From an uncultured Lachnospiraceae bacterium (GTDB lineage: Bacteria > Bacillota > Clostridia > Lachnospirales > Lachnospiraceae): 64,000 nucleotides of DNA. This document shows positions 51,778-61,987 of this stretch, one piece after another. Where the stretch lies: assembly GCA_902781455.1 (NCBI GenBank), contig CACZJF010000001.1:244045-308044 (forward strand), written 5' to 3'. Under the pieces are notes generated by a model, which saw nothing but the letters and a program-made list of their open reading frames with translations, was not told the DNA's origin and searched no databases. The position numbers and the translations under genes are program-made. Each line of letters begins with the position of its first letter. The stretch's first letter is position 1.

Positions 51778-53361
51778 TCACAGCTTAAACAGGGTTCCCA
51801 GCAGGCTTCTGCCCAGCTGTGCGCCCAGGTTGCCGCCGAGTGTCTTTCCGAAAGAGCCGCCGACTGTCTTTCCGATGGTATTGCCGATCTGTCTGCCGAC
51901 CGTTCCTGTGACAGACTTGGCAACACGTCCGATCTCCGTCTTCTTCTTCTGCGCTGCACGATCCGCTTCTCTCTGCGCTGCGGCAGCTTCCCTGTCCGCG
52001 ATCTTCTGTGCTTCCAGCGCAGCCTTCTCATCGGCTGCTTCCTGCGCTGCCCTGTCGATCTCAGCCTGTCTCTCCAGACCCATTCTCTGCAGGAACTCAT
52101 AGGCGCTGTCCCGGTCAACCGCATTCGCGTAACGCGCATACAGAAGGCTTCCCTTGATCAGGGAATCACGCAGCGCGTCATCAGCCGCGCCGTTAAAGGA
52201 CTGCGGCGGAAGAATAAAGCAGCGCTCCACCATAGCCGGAACCCCATCCGCGTCCAGGGTCGAGATAATCGCCTCACCTGTCGCCAGGTTCTGGATCGCG
52301 TCCGCCGTGTTAAACGCAGGGTTGGCACGGTATGTATCCGCAGCCGCCTTCACCTGGCGAAGCTCGTTCGGCGAGTAGGCATGAAGGGCATGCTGGATCT
52401 TGTTGCCCAGCTGGCTCATGATGCCATCCGGAATGTCGCCCGGATTCTGGGTGACAAAGAAGATGCCGACGCCCTTCGAACGGATCAGCTTCACGGTCTG
52501 CTCGATTCTGGACAGCAGATCCTTCGATGCATGGTCAAACAGCATATGCGCTTCATCAAAGAAGAACACCATCTTCGGCTTGGCACAGTCACCGACCTCC
52601 GGAAGCATCTCATACAGCTCAGACAGCATCCACAGAAGGAAGGTCGAATACATATCAGGATTCATGATCAGCTTCCGGCAGTCCAGCAGGCTGATCACGC
52701 CCTTCCCGTTCTCGGTCTGGAGCATATCCAGGATATTCAGCGCCGGCTCACCGAAGAACTGGTCCGCACCCTGCGTTTCCAGCGAAACAACCGCGCGCGT
52801 GATCGCCGCGATCGATGCAGGTGCGATGTTGCCGTACTGCGCGGCAAACTCTTTCGAATTCTCGTCCGCGTAATTCAGCATCGCCTTCAGATCCTTCGTG
52901 TCGATCAGAAGCATCTGCTGATCGTCCGCGATCTTGAACACAACACTGAGAATATCGGTCTGCAGCTCATTGATGCCAAGCACACGGGAAAGAAGAAGGG
53001 GACCCATCTCGGAAATGGTTGTTCGAAGAGGCATTCCCTTCTCTCCGTATACATCCCAGAAACTGACCGGATACTGACTGTATGTCCACCCGTCCGCGGT
53101 AAGATTCATGGACTGTACACGCTCTGTTACATGCTCCTCATCACAGCCCATCTGTGCCAGGGAACCAAGGTCTCCCTTGATATCCGCGAGAAAAACTGGA
53201 ACGCCGGCGTCCGAGAAGGACTCGGCCAGCACCTTCAGGCTGACCGTCTTACCGGTTCCGGTAGCACCCGCAATCATACCATGACGGTTCGCCATCGCAG
53301 GATCCAGAAACAGCTCTGTCTCACCGCTCTTTCCGATCAGTATCTTACCATCTTTCAGCAT
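51778..53361 (-). CDS. HerA-like DUF853 ATPase
   Basis: 527 residues. Walker A is AGATGTGKTVSLKVLAE, Walker B MVFFFDEAHMLF, and FFVTQNPGDIPDGIMSQLGNKIQHALHAY is typical of DUF853. The C-terminal 130 residues are a charged Ala/Glu/Arg-rich coiled coil followed by a Gly-rich amphipathic tail (GNTIGKTVGGSFGKTLGGNLG). The family is HerA/VirB4-related, with unproven cellular role. It stands alone with a 175-base region upstream that shows no gene. Confidence 0.9.
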   Translation of the reverse strand: MLKDGKILIGKSGETELFLDPAMANRHGMIAGATGTGKTVSLKVLAESFSDAGVPVFLADIKGDLGSLAQMGCDEEHVTERVQSMNLTADGWTYSQYPVSFWDVYGEKGMPLRTTISEMGPLLLSRVLGINELQTDILSVVFKIADDQQMLLIDTKDLKAMLNYADENSKEFAAQYGNIAPASIAAITRAVVSLETQGADQFFGEPALNILDMLQTENGKGVISLLDCRKLIMNPDMYSTFLLWMLSELYEMLPEVGDCAKPKMVFFFDEAHMLFDHASKDLLSRIEQTVKLIRSKGVGIFFVTQNPGDIPDGIMSQLGNKIQHALHAYSPNELRQVKAAADTYRANPAFNTADAIQNLATGEAIISTLDADGVPAMVERCFILPPQSFNGAADDALRDSLIKGSLLYARYANAVDRDSAYEFLQRMGLERQAEIDRAAQEAADEKAALEAQKIADREAAAAQREADRAAQKKKTEIGRVAKSVTGTVGRQIGNTIGKTVGGSFGKTLGGNLGAQLGRSLLGTLFKL

Positions 53362-53535
53362 AATTCTTTCCCCTCCTCCTTGATGACTTAAAGAATAGGA
53401 ATTGTATCAACAATCTAAATTGCATTTTAGCATAGAACCAAGGGAATTGGCATTATTATTGTGATGAAATCGCCAAAAACCGATATGATTTCCTCACAAT
53501 AACCGGATCTTCTTCCGTGATTTGCCGCAGCACGA

Positions 53536-55785
53536 TTATACTTTCTTTATCTCGTACATCAGCGCCTGGTAGTCACCGCGCACACGCGGCACGATGATCC
53601 CGTGCTTCATCAGCGTGTCTCCGTTGAACCGGCCCAGGTGATGAGAAGCCTCCGGTCCCATGCTCATCTCACCATTGTGTGCTGCCATGGCACCCTTATA
53701 GTCACAGATGACCTCATATGCTGCATCGGGATCAAGCCCCTGCATGCGTACAGGCACACCCGGTCTGTTCGCCGCGGCAAGCACCTGCACATATGTCATA
53801 TAGGCCAGTGAGCGGTCTTTTGTGACAACCATCCAGCAGTCAGAATGGTGATTCTCCCTGAAGGACGCTATCCGGTAATAATCCCCCTCTCGCACCACCG
53901 GGTGAACCTTCCTGAACAGCGCGACCTGTTCCGGAATCATCGCCTTCTCCTCCGGATCCATATTGCGCACGTCCATCTCATAGCCAAATGTGCCAGCCAT
54001 GGCGACTTTGGCCCTGGTGTTGAAGGGTACGTCCCGCCCCGTCTGCAGGTTCGGACAAACCGAGACATGAGCGCCCATCGTGGAAACCGGGAACACAAGC
54101 GCTGTGCCTTCCTGGATCGAGAGTCTTTCGATTGCGTCCGTATCATCACTGGTCCAGATCTGCGGGCTGTAGAACAGCATGCCTGCGTCAAACCTGGCAC
54201 CGCCGCTGGAACAGTTTTCCAGAAGAAGATCCGGGAAATCCTTCAGCAGTCTTTCCTGCATCCGGTAGACCGCCAGTACATACTGGTGCAGGATCTGGCC
54301 CTGGCATCCCGGCTCTCTGACCATGGACCCGACGTCCGACAGATACCGGTTCATATCCCATTTCACATAAGCGATATTGGCTGAAGCGAGCGTGTCATGG
54401 ATCTGGCTGTACACGCCTTCCCAGACTTCTTCCCTGGTCAGGTCCAGCACATACTGCTGGCGCAGCGCGCCCGGTTTTCTGTCCGGCAGCTGGAACCGCC
54501 AGTCGGGGTGCGCACGGAACAGCTCAGAATCTTCGTTGACCATCTCAGGTTCCACCCAGATGCCAAACTTCATGCCCATCTCATTGACCGCGTCTGTCAG
54601 TTTCTTCAGACCGCCCTTCAGCTTTCTTTCATCGACAAACCAGTCACCCAAGGAGGACGTGTCATCATCACGGTGTCCGAACCAGCCGTCATCCATGACC
54701 AGCATGTCCAGCCCGGCCTCCTTCGCAGCCTTCGCGAATCCGATCAGGACGTCCGTGTCAAAGTTCATCATCGTCGCTTCCCAGTTATTGACCAGGACCG
54801 GTCTGTCCTGCGTCAGCCAGCGCTTTTCGATGAGATGACTGCGGTACAGGTCATGGTACGTTCGGGTCATCTTCCCGAGGCCTTCTCCGGAATAGACCAG
54901 TGCCACTTCAGGAGACTGGAATGTGTCGCCGGGCACCATCGGCCAGGAGAATCCCTCCGGATGGATGCCCATCACGCAGCGAAGACGTCCGGCCTGATCG
55001 ATCTGCGCCTTCGCCAGGAAATTGCCGGAATAGATCAGGCTCATGCCCCACACCTCACCCATCGTCTGTGTGGTCCCGGGTGACAGGATGGCAAGGAACG
55101 GAGAATCCTCCGCGCTTGAAACACCGCGCAGAGACTCCGCGCTGACAGAGCCGGTCATCAGCGGCTGCCTTGTGATAGTGCGCTCTCTTCCCCAGGATCC
55201 GTGCAGCGTCAGGACTTCGCACTCCTCCGGTTCCTGGTTCAGCTGTCCGGAAAGGACTCGCTTCAAGGTAACAGGAGCATCTGAACGGTTCACGACCTTC
55301 ACACTCTTTACGATGACGTCCAGATCTTGATAGACGGTATACAGCAGATGCACGTCCAGGCCGAGCACATCGTCCGCCATGAGAAGATCCAGCGTATCAC
55401 AGCACGCCTCATCTCCTCTCGTGTGGGGAAGTCCCTCCGGTATGACCTTGCCGGGAATGATCTCAAAGGAACGGTAGGTCAGCTCCACACCGTTCATACC
55501 ATATTCATTTTCCACACTCAGGCAAGGCTCACGGTAGTCACCCATTCCGAAGAATGAATACTCAAACGGGAACAGCTGTGTGAATCTGACTTTGTCCCGC
55601 TCATTGACAGCAGGAGAAAACGGGAATTCATTCAGGCGGAATGCCTTCTCCATCCCGGTTGTATCTGCCAGCTTCGGCCCGTAATACAGATGGCCCAGCC
55701 ATTCACCGTCCGCAACTGCCATCACATAGCTGGATTGTGGTGTCGTCAGATGAAACAGCTGCTGTTTCTCAATAAACTGAATCAT
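53536..55785 (-). CDS. Alpha-galactosidase, glycoside hydrolase family 36
   Basis: 749 residues from ATG 55785 (GGAGG six bases ahead). The nucleophile Asp lies in YVKWDMNRYLSD, the acid/base Asp in IWTSDDTDAIERL, and DGWFGHRDDDTSSLGDWFV is a family signature. N-terminal beta-sandwich, central barrel and C-terminal beta domain are implied by length. No signal peptide, so it would cleave imported raffinose-family sugars or melibiose in the cytosol. Last gene of the transport operon. Confidence 0.96.
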   Translation of the reverse strand: MIQFIEKQQLFHLTTPQSSYVMAVADGEWLGHLYYGPKLADTTGMEKAFRLNEFPFSPAVNERDKVRFTQLFPFEYSFFGMGDYREPCLSVENEYGMNGVELTYRSFEIIPGKVIPEGLPHTRGDEACCDTLDLLMADDVLGLDVHLLYTVYQDLDVIVKSVKVVNRSDAPVTLKRVLSGQLNQEPEECEVLTLHGSWGRERTITRQPLMTGSVSAESLRGVSSAEDSPFLAILSPGTTQTMGEVWGMSLIYSGNFLAKAQIDQAGRLRCVMGIHPEGFSWPMVPGDTFQSPEVALVYSGEGLGKMTRTYHDLYRSHLIEKRWLTQDRPVLVNNWEATMMNFDTDVLIGFAKAAKEAGLDMLVMDDGWFGHRDDDTSSLGDWFVDERKLKGGLKKLTDAVNEMGMKFGIWVEPEMVNEDSELFRAHPDWRFQLPDRKPGALRQQYVLDLTREEVWEGVYSQIHDTLASANIAYVKWDMNRYLSDVGSMVREPGCQGQILHQYVLAVYRMQERLLKDFPDLLLENCSSGGARFDAGMLFYSPQIWTSDDTDAIERLSIQEGTALVFPVSTMGAHVSVCPNLQTGRDVPFNTRAKVAMAGTFGYEMDVRNMDPEEKAMIPEQVALFRKVHPVVREGDYYRIASFRENHHSDCWMVVTKDRSLAYMTYVQVLAAANRPGVPVRMQGLDPDAAYEVICDYKGAMAAHNGEMSMGPEASHHLGRFNGDTLMKHGIIVPRVRGDYQALMYEIKKV

Positions 55786-55859
55786 ATACTTCCTCCCTGC
55801 TTTGCACCACCTGCGCCGGCGCACTTACCCTGTCCGGGAGCATGGTGCAGTATCAAACT

Positions 55860-56534
55860 TTATTCCATATCTGCTTCCTCGTCCTCGCTGATATCGAGGC
55901 TTGGAAGGTACTGTTCAAAATCCTTCAGCAGCATGCCCGAGCAGATCATGGCGATCGATGAGAACCCAAAAGTTGCCCACAAAAATGCATACAGGGGCAT
56001 CCTGACCACATCGTAATAGGTCCAGACCATCGGTCCGACGTTCAGCGCCAGAATCAGAATCGCGCGGACCGGGTTCTTCGCGGCGAAATAGATACCGTTG
56101 CGGATCAGGCCTTTCAATGTATCCGCAAAAGCCGCCATAACCGGAATCACATGAAACAGGATCAGCAGCATGATGCCTGATACAACATAGACCGGGTAAC
56201 GAAACAGACGCATGGAGCCCTGCGTCCTGGCGACAAACATGATATCCAGAATCAGGATCGCAGCAATCACAAGAAAGCCAAGAAAGCCGAGAAATGCCTG
56301 TTTGAAGTTCATGCGGAACCCGTTCCAGAATTCCCTGATCGGATTCAGTGTACTGTCTACACGAAGCGTCTTCAGGCAGACATAATACATTGCCACCCAT
56401 GCTGGTCCTGCCGTTACAATCGGGAGACTGAACAGGACAAACAGCACATTTGCCCCAAACAGAATCCACAGCCTGGACGTGATCCGTCCAAGCAGGCTCT
56501 CTTCACTTAGTATTCCCCAGATTCGTTCCTTCAA
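55860..56534 (-). CDS. DUF624/YesL-family membrane protein
   Basis: 224 residues with about five membrane segments, beginning with a short cytoplasmic part and LWILFGANVLFVLFSLPIVTAGPAW, typical of YesL-like proteins. These occur beside carbohydrate ABC transporters in Firmicutes, function unknown. It lies between the transporter genes and the alpha-galactosidase gene, so it belongs to that system. Confidence 0.85.
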   Translation of the reverse strand: MKERIWGILSEESLLGRITSRLWILFGANVLFVLFSLPIVTAGPAWVAMYYVCLKTLRVDSTLNPIREFWNGFRMNFKQAFLGFLGFLVIAAILILDIMFVARTQGSMRLFRYPVYVVSGIMLLILFHVIPVMAAFADTLKGLIRNGIYFAAKNPVRAILILALNVGPMVWTYYDVVRMPLYAFLWATFGFSSIAMICSGMLLKDFEQYLPSLDISEDEEADME

Positions 56535-56580
56535 AGTCCGTACCTGATCTTTCGTCCGAAGCCGATGGCGCCCCGATGTC

Positions 56581-57348
56581 TTATGTCATAGGTTCCGTCA
56601 GTTCTGTCTCCGTCTCAGCCGCAAGTGTTTCAGCGTCTACGGCTCCTGTTTTTCCATCCAGGATCCAGTCAAGAAACTCCAGACACGCGTCCACATGCCG
56701 GCTGTTCGTCCCGATCGCAAAGACACAGCTGTTTTCATAGATGTGATACTTCGTCAAAAGGATGCTGTCACTGACATCTATCCCGATCGGCACCGGATCC
56801 CTGCTGTATGTTTCATCATAAGGAATGCTGTACACCAGGCGGTTCTGATACTTCTCATAGATCTCAACCTGCGGCGCAGCGGACAGATCAAGGAATCTGC
56901 CGCTCTTTCCGAGCGCCTCCATCTCATCCCTTCGCATGGTCACGGCGTCCATCTGGCCTGTCTCTATCATCGCGACGAAGGCTTCATAATAGGAGTTGGC
57001 CGTTCCGCCGGGTCTGGTCGGATCAAAATACAGCTTGTCTTCAAAGAGAACGTTCTTCTTCTTTGTATCATACCCTGTATATTCCAGATAATCCTTCCAA
57101 AGCTGTGAATCGTTCCCTGCCTGCGTCATAGCGTTCGGAAATGCGATACCGATCCAGTTTTCACGGATCGCAGTCGTACTTCTCCAGACGAACCATATGC
57201 CGAACACAAGGAAGAACCCGATCCCGACAATCCAGAGCCAGTAATAGTTCCAGATATACTGAATCTTCCCCTTCCGATCAAGAGCGGCAATCTTCTCCCG
57301 CTCCCGCGTCCACCATGTTTTGCTGTCCGTATTCTTCGTCCTGCTCAT
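56581..57348 (-). CDS. Membrane-anchored solute-binding-like protein of unknown function
   Basis: 255 residues from ATG 57348 (ATG 57381 possible). One membrane helix near residues 33-53 (WLWIVGIGFFLVFGIWFVW) and an extracellular domain of about 200 residues with patterns like ABC substrate-binding proteins (YYEAFVAMIETGQMDAVTMRRDEMEALGKSGRFLDL). The tail is Thr/Glu-rich. Found between the sugar permease genes and the DUF624 gene. It could be an accessory to the galactoside transporter; no ligand is evident. Confidence 0.65.
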   Translation of the reverse strand: MSRTKNTDSKTWWTREREKIAALDRKGKIQYIWNYYWLWIVGIGFFLVFGIWFVWRSTTAIRENWIGIAFPNAMTQAGNDSQLWKDYLEYTGYDTKKKNVLFEDKLYFDPTRPGGTANSYYEAFVAMIETGQMDAVTMRRDEMEALGKSGRFLDLSAAPQVEIYEKYQNRLVYSIPYDETYSRDPVPIGIDVSDSILLTKYHIYENSCVFAIGTNSRHVDACLEFLDWILDGKTGAVDAETLAAETETELTEPMT

Positions 57349-57482
57349 CTGATCTTTCGAAAATGAGCCGGAACGGATCATCGTTCCGACTCATTCCATA
57401 CAATATTGAATTGAATGACACAATGCCCGGACTGCTCCGCATCCATATGCTTCACGCAATCCTGCGGCCAGTCTTTCTCTTC

Positions 57483-58337
57483 TTACAGCTTACCGCCGGA
57501 AGTCGCGATACCTTCCACGAACTGCTTCTGGAAGATCACGTAGATGACAACCATCGGTACAACCGCAAGCGTTGCCGCCGCCATCATCGCCGGATAGTCG
57601 TTACCGTACTGTCCCTGCATCTTGGCAAGGCCGGCTGAAAGCGTCGTCGTATCTGCATTCGTGCAGACGATCATCGGCCACATCAGATCCTTAAACGCGA
57701 ACACTGCTGTGAAGATACCGAGGGAAACCATCGAGCTCTTCGTCAGCGGCATCAGGATCCGGGCAAATCTCTGGAAGACGTTGCAGCCGTCAATCGCAGC
57801 CGCTTCTTCCAGTTCCTTCGGAAGTCCCTCATATCCGATCTTCAGAAGATAAGTACCGAACGCTGTGACAAGACCTGGAAATACAAGGCCGAACGTCGTA
57901 TTCAGCATACCGATCTTGGAAACCATCAAAAACTGCGGAATGATAAAGATCTGGGCCGGAACCATCATCTGGATCAGAACCAGCGCGAACAGCACGCTCT
58001 TTCCGCGGAACTTCAGTCTGCCGAACGCATAGCCTGCCATCGTAGCGGTCAGAACCGCGCAGACCACACGGAAGAAAATCAGCAGCAGCGTGTTCTTATA
58101 CAAAACAATAAAGTTATAACTCTTCCATACCGTCCCGAAATTCTCCCAGTGCCACCCGTTGTGCGGGAAGATGTAGAAAGGATTCACGGAGATCGCTTCC
58201 TGGTTTGTCTTCAACGCAGTCAGGATCATCCACGCGAACGGCACGATCATGATAAATGCCATAATGATCAGGAAGACATGCTTCAGGACCCGGCGGATCC
58301 TGTCTTTGGTCTGAGCACTTTCAATCATAGACTTCAT
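57483..58337 (-). CDS. Carbohydrate ABC transporter permease, MalG type
   Basis: 284 residues with six membrane segments and the EAA loop EELEEAAAIDGCNVFQRFARILMPL that contacts the ATPase. Partner of the permease at 58349-59239 and the binding protein at 59413-60723. The ATPase subunit is not in the operon; Firmicutes sugar importers often share one encoded elsewhere (MsmX/MsmK). Confidence 0.93.
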   Translation of the reverse strand: MKSMIESAQTKDRIRRVLKHVFLIIMAFIMIVPFAWMILTALKTNQEAISVNPFYIFPHNGWHWENFGTVWKSYNFIVLYKNTLLLIFFRVVCAVLTATMAGYAFGRLKFRGKSVLFALVLIQMMVPAQIFIIPQFLMVSKIGMLNTTFGLVFPGLVTAFGTYLLKIGYEGLPKELEEAAAIDGCNVFQRFARILMPLTKSSMVSLGIFTAVFAFKDLMWPMIVCTNADTTTLSAGLAKMQGQYGNDYPAMMAAATLAVVPMVVIYVIFQKQFVEGIATSGGKL

Positions 58338-58348
58338 CCTCCTTCCGA

Positions 58349-59239
58349 TCAGTTATGGTATACGATCTTCTTCTCCACTCTCTGCAGGATGACCGTCAGG
58401 ATCATGATGAAGATGAGCAGAAGAACAACGAGTGTCGCACCGTAGCCTTTGTTGTTCTGGACAAATGCGTACTGGTAAAACAGGTAGACAACTGACTGAA
58501 CCTTCGGCAGAGCCACGTTCGTCTTATCCATGACCATGAACATCAGGTCAAAGATGGTAAGCGCACCGATGATTCTGGTCTGGACAATGAAGAATGTGGT
58601 CGGGCTCAGGAGCGGGACCGTGATCGACAGAAACTGACGGAACTCACTCGCGCCGTCAATCCTGGCGGCTTCATAGAAGTCCCCGGGAATATCCTGCAGA
58701 CCACCGATGAACAGAACCATGTTGTAACCGATGATCGACCACACACCGATGATACCGACAAAGATCCAGGCGATCTTCGGATCGGAGATCCAGGCGATGT
58801 TCGTGTGGAAGACATTGTTCAGAAGACCGAACTGTGTGTTGTACATCCACTTCCAGACCATGGCGACCGCAGCCGGAGCGCAGACCATCGGCAGGAAGAA
58901 AATCGTACGGTATACAGAACGGCCGGCACACTTCTTATTCAGGAGAACCGCCAGGATCAGAGCAATGACAATTCCGAACGGCACTTCAATCAGTGCATAC
59001 TTGATCGTATTCCAGAAGGACTGCCACGTTTCCGCAGCCTGCGTGACGGTCTGATAATTGGCAAGGCCGACAAAGATATTGCCCTTGCCGAAGTCTCCTG
59101 TCTTAAAGAAGGACTGGTAGATCGTCTGGAAGATCGGATAAAAGTTCAGGATTATCAGGCCGATCATCGTAGGTGCGACAAACAGCCATGCCCAACGCTC
59201 CTCATTCTTCTCCTTCGGAGACATTCTTTTCTTATTCAC
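58349..59239 (-). CDS. Carbohydrate ABC transporter permease, MalF type
   Basis: 296 residues, six membrane segments, and the EAA loop YEAARIDGASEFRQFLSITVPLLSP. The N-terminal segment (AWLFVAPTMIGLIILNFYPI) is typical of sugar permeases of this class. It starts 174 bases after the binding-protein gene and ends 11 bases before the MalG-type gene. Confidence 0.93.
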   Translation of the reverse strand: MNKKRMSPKEKNEERWAWLFVAPTMIGLIILNFYPIFQTIYQSFFKTGDFGKGNIFVGLANYQTVTQAAETWQSFWNTIKYALIEVPFGIVIALILAVLLNKKCAGRSVYRTIFFLPMVCAPAAVAMVWKWMYNTQFGLLNNVFHTNIAWISDPKIAWIFVGIIGVWSIIGYNMVLFIGGLQDIPGDFYEAARIDGASEFRQFLSITVPLLSPTTFFIVQTRIIGALTIFDLMFMVMDKTNVALPKVQSVVYLFYQYAFVQNNKGYGATLVVLLLIFIMILTVILQRVEKKIVYHN

Positions 59240-59412
59240 TATGCTGCTCCCTTCTCATTATTCATTACAGGGAAGTTGTGTCTGACAGGAACCGTTCCGG
59301 TTCAGTTTCCGGAAACCGTTTCTGCCTTCAAAGCAGCGCTCCCGCCGGCTGCAATGCCATTGAGAGCGCTGCATCTATCCGATGTACTTAACTATATGAT
59401 ATCCTGTCAGGA

Positions 59413-60723
59413 TCACTCAGCCGCAATTGCGTCCTCGATGATCTTCGCGCAGTTATCGCAGGCAGTGGCCATGGTATCCGGGTTGGTCGGATCAAGCCAT
59501 GCATCGAGCATGCCGCCCTGCTGCTGGATCGCATCTTCCCAGACAGTGGTCTTTCTGGTGTACGGACGGAAGTACAGGCTTCCTTCATCCTCGATCTTGG
59601 TGAACGCGGAAACATCCATACCCGGGAATGCATTCGCGAAATCTTCGGAGATTCCCTTGTAACCGGCCATCGTGACACCAAGCTCAGCCTGCTTCTTCTG
59701 CTGCGGCTCCTGGCAGAACCAGCTGATCAGATCGTAAGCAGCCTGCGGATCCTTGACCTCAGACTTCGCAGCCCAGCCAAGTCCGTTGTAGCAGGACCAT
59801 CTCTCACCGTCATCGCAGGCACCGTTTCCGTTCACGTCTGCGTACGGAAGCATCGCCCATGCGTAATCGTCATGAGACTCAGCAGTGTAGAAGCTGTTGA
59901 TCATCCAGGAACCCTGTGTGATCATACCGATGACGTTCGACTGGAACAGAGAATCGGTACCGGTCTCGGCAACCATGGTCTGCGGTGCAGCATACTCAAG
60001 GATCTGACGCATCATCTCCATGCCGGCCTTTGCTTCGTCGCTTCCAAGAGCAGTTGTCTTGTGGTCTTCGCTTACGATATTTCCGCCGTAATCATAGACG
60101 AGGTTGTACCAGCCGTCCTGGTTGTTGGAGGTGTTGATCGCATAGCCATAGACGCCATCCGCCTCGCCGGCCTCGGTGATCGCCTTCGCCGCGTCACGGA
60201 CATCCTCCCATGTCCAGTCGTCAGTCGGATAGTCTACGCCATACTTGTCAAAAATCGCCTTGTTGTACAGAAGAGCGATGGTGTCATGATCCTTCGGCAG
60301 CGCGTAGACAGAACCGTTGTCCTTGCGCGTGAACAGCTCGGTAACACCCTCATAGTAGTTCGCAAGATCGATCTGATCATCCGCCTCGATATACTCGTCG
60401 AGCGGCAGAAGAATGTCGTTCTCCATATACATCTGCGCTACGTTGGAATGCATCCAGAAGACATCCGGCATACCGGACTGATCCGATGCACCAGCCTCAA
60501 GGAGCGTCCAGTAGTTGTCCCAGTTGACAACATCGATCTGAACCTTGACGCCGGACTGCTCCGACCACTCATCAGCGATTTCCTGAATGCCTGCCAGCTG
60601 GTTGTTATCCCAGATCGCGACCTTCAGCTCATCTACTTCATAAGCGGAAGCAGTGAAGCTCATGCCTGCAGTCATGCCGATCAGCATGGAAGCTGCGGCG
60701 ATCAATGCAATACTTCTTCTCAT
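59413..60723 (-). CDS. Extracellular sugar-binding protein, ABC family 1
   Basis: 436 residues from ATG 60723, preceded by AAGGAGG. The signal peptide (1-26) ends in SFTASA and the mature protein starts YEVDELKVAIWDNNQ, typical of family 1 binding proteins; other landmarks are YALPKDHDTIALLYNKAIFDKYG and DAWLDPTNPDTMA. It would bind a raffinose-like oligosaccharide given the alpha-galactosidase in the operon. There is no lipobox cysteine. Confidence 0.93.
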   Translation of the reverse strand: MRRSIALIAAASMLIGMTAGMSFTASAYEVDELKVAIWDNNQLAGIQEIADEWSEQSGVKVQIDVVNWDNYWTLLEAGASDQSGMPDVFWMHSNVAQMYMENDILLPLDEYIEADDQIDLANYYEGVTELFTRKDNGSVYALPKDHDTIALLYNKAIFDKYGVDYPTDDWTWEDVRDAAKAITEAGEADGVYGYAINTSNNQDGWYNLVYDYGGNIVSEDHKTTALGSDEAKAGMEMMRQILEYAAPQTMVAETGTDSLFQSNVIGMITQGSWMINSFYTAESHDDYAWAMLPYADVNGNGACDDGERWSCYNGLGWAAKSEVKDPQAAYDLISWFCQEPQQKKQAELGVTMAGYKGISEDFANAFPGMDVSAFTKIEDEGSLYFRPYTRKTTVWEDAIQQQGGMLDAWLDPTNPDTMATACDNCAKIIEDAIAAE

Positions 60724-60915
60724 ATTCTTTCCTCCTTGATATTGAAAGATACTTAAGAGATCTTGTGGACCCGCTGTCATGAGTTGTCTGCACAACAGGC
60801 CCGGATTCTTATATAGTTTACTCCCTTTTTCCTTTGATTTACAAGTCGATATGTTTGCACAAATTGGCAAAATGTCATATTTGACGAAATTCATTTCCCA
60901 GAAGCCGGCAAATGC
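60724..60915 (-). promoter_or_regulatory. Promoter and operator region of the alpha-galactoside operon
   Basis: A weak promoter TTGTAA (60839-60844), 18-base spacer, TAAACT (60815-60820), with an inverted repeat TTTGC-N8-GCAAA (60854-60871) directly upstream, and GTCATATTTGAC close by. An AraC-type activator usually binds just upstream of -35, so these are candidate sites for the regulator at 61065-61973. The region from 60947 to 61064 shows no gene. Confidence 0.5.
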
Positions 60916-60946
60916 AAAACACTGCACAAAAAATGTGCAGTGTTTT
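60916..60946 (-). terminator. Intrinsic terminator after the AraC-type regulator gene
   Basis: AAAACACTGCACA (60916-60928) pairs perfectly with TGTGCAGTGTTTT (60934-60946) around five A. On the minus strand the tail is TTTTGC. It separates the regulator gene from the operon it probably controls. Confidence 0.8.
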
Positions 60947-61064
60947 AAATGTATGGCGCTACATTGCTATTATAAACACATTATCGGGTTCTCCGGCATA
61001 CATGCATTTCGTCAATTCACCGAATCGCTGCCGTTCTCCTCGTCAGGACCGGTGTACAAAAACA

Positions 61065-61973
61065 TCAGGTTTTCCCTTCTGCAGAACCCGGGAAACGCGG
61101 ATCAGCCAGAATGACGATATCAGGCGGCTCCAGTCCGGTTTTCATGCGCTCCCGGATCTCCTTGCGGAACTTTCCGGGCGGAATTCCGAACATCTTCCTG
61201 AAAGCCTTGGAAAAGGTCGCGGTATCCTGATATCCGCACTCCACCGTTATCTTGTCAATCGACAGATCCGTGTGATTCAACAGGTCGGACGCCTTGGTCA
61301 GCCGGAATCTGAGCAGGTATTCCTGCGGGGACACCCCCAGATTCTTCATGAACAGCGTATAAAGATACCCACGCTCGACATTCACTCTCTTCGCGATCTC
61401 CGCCACACGGATCGAAGGATCACTGTAGCATTCCTCAATATAATGAATCGCTTCTCCGACAATCCGGTTTCTTGATGTATGCGTCCCGATCCGTACCTCG
61501 ATATCATCCAGCAGTACAGAGAAAAAACGGTACAGCAAGCTCTGGTTCAGATACTGGTTTGACCGGGTTATCTCACGATTCTGGAACATCATGGAAACGA
61601 TTTCCTGAACCCTGGCCGGCCTGCACCCGTGAAAGATCGGATTCTCTCTTGACAGACCGATATCCCGAAGCACATCCTCCGCCCTGGTTCCCAGAAATGC
61701 AACCCAGCAGTAGGTCCAGGGATCTTTGTCATCTGCCCTGTAATAGGTCTGCATCTCCGGAACAATCAGAAAACCATCTCCCTCCCCAAGGCGGAAGGTC
61801 TGCTGGTTGGCCATGAAGGTTCCGTGCCCTCTGATAATAATATGAATCAGATAAACGCTCCTGACCGCAGGTCCGTAACTGTGTCCGGGAACGCATTCCT
61901 CATAACCGCAATGCCTGAGTGTCAGATCCGGAAAGCGGTCAGATTCCGGATAAAATAAGATATAGTCGTCCAT
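61065..61973 (-). CDS. AraC-family transcriptional regulator (MsmR/RafR-like)
   Basis: 302 residues: an N-terminal cupin-like sugar-binding domain (about 10-160, with SVYLIHIIIRGHGTFMANQQTFRLGEGDGFLIVP) and a C-terminal AraC helix-turn-helix pair (KRVNVERGYLYTLFMKNLGVSPQEYLL and CGYQDTATFSKAFRKMFGIPPGKFRKE). Position before the alpha-galactoside operon suggests sugar-responsive activation of it. It begins 15 bases after the barstar gene, so read-through from there is possible. Confidence 0.92.
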   Translation of the reverse strand: MDDYILFYPESDRFPDLTLRHCGYEECVPGHSYGPAVRSVYLIHIIIRGHGTFMANQQTFRLGEGDGFLIVPEMQTYYRADDKDPWTYCWVAFLGTRAEDVLRDIGLSRENPIFHGCRPARVQEIVSMMFQNREITRSNQYLNQSLLYRFFSVLLDDIEVRIGTHTSRNRIVGEAIHYIEECYSDPSIRVAEIAKRVNVERGYLYTLFMKNLGVSPQEYLLRFRLTKASDLLNHTDLSIDKITVECGYQDTATFSKAFRKMFGIPPGKFRKEIRERMKTGLEPPDIVILADPRFPGSAEGKT

Positions 61974-61987
61974 AGACTGTCTTCCAT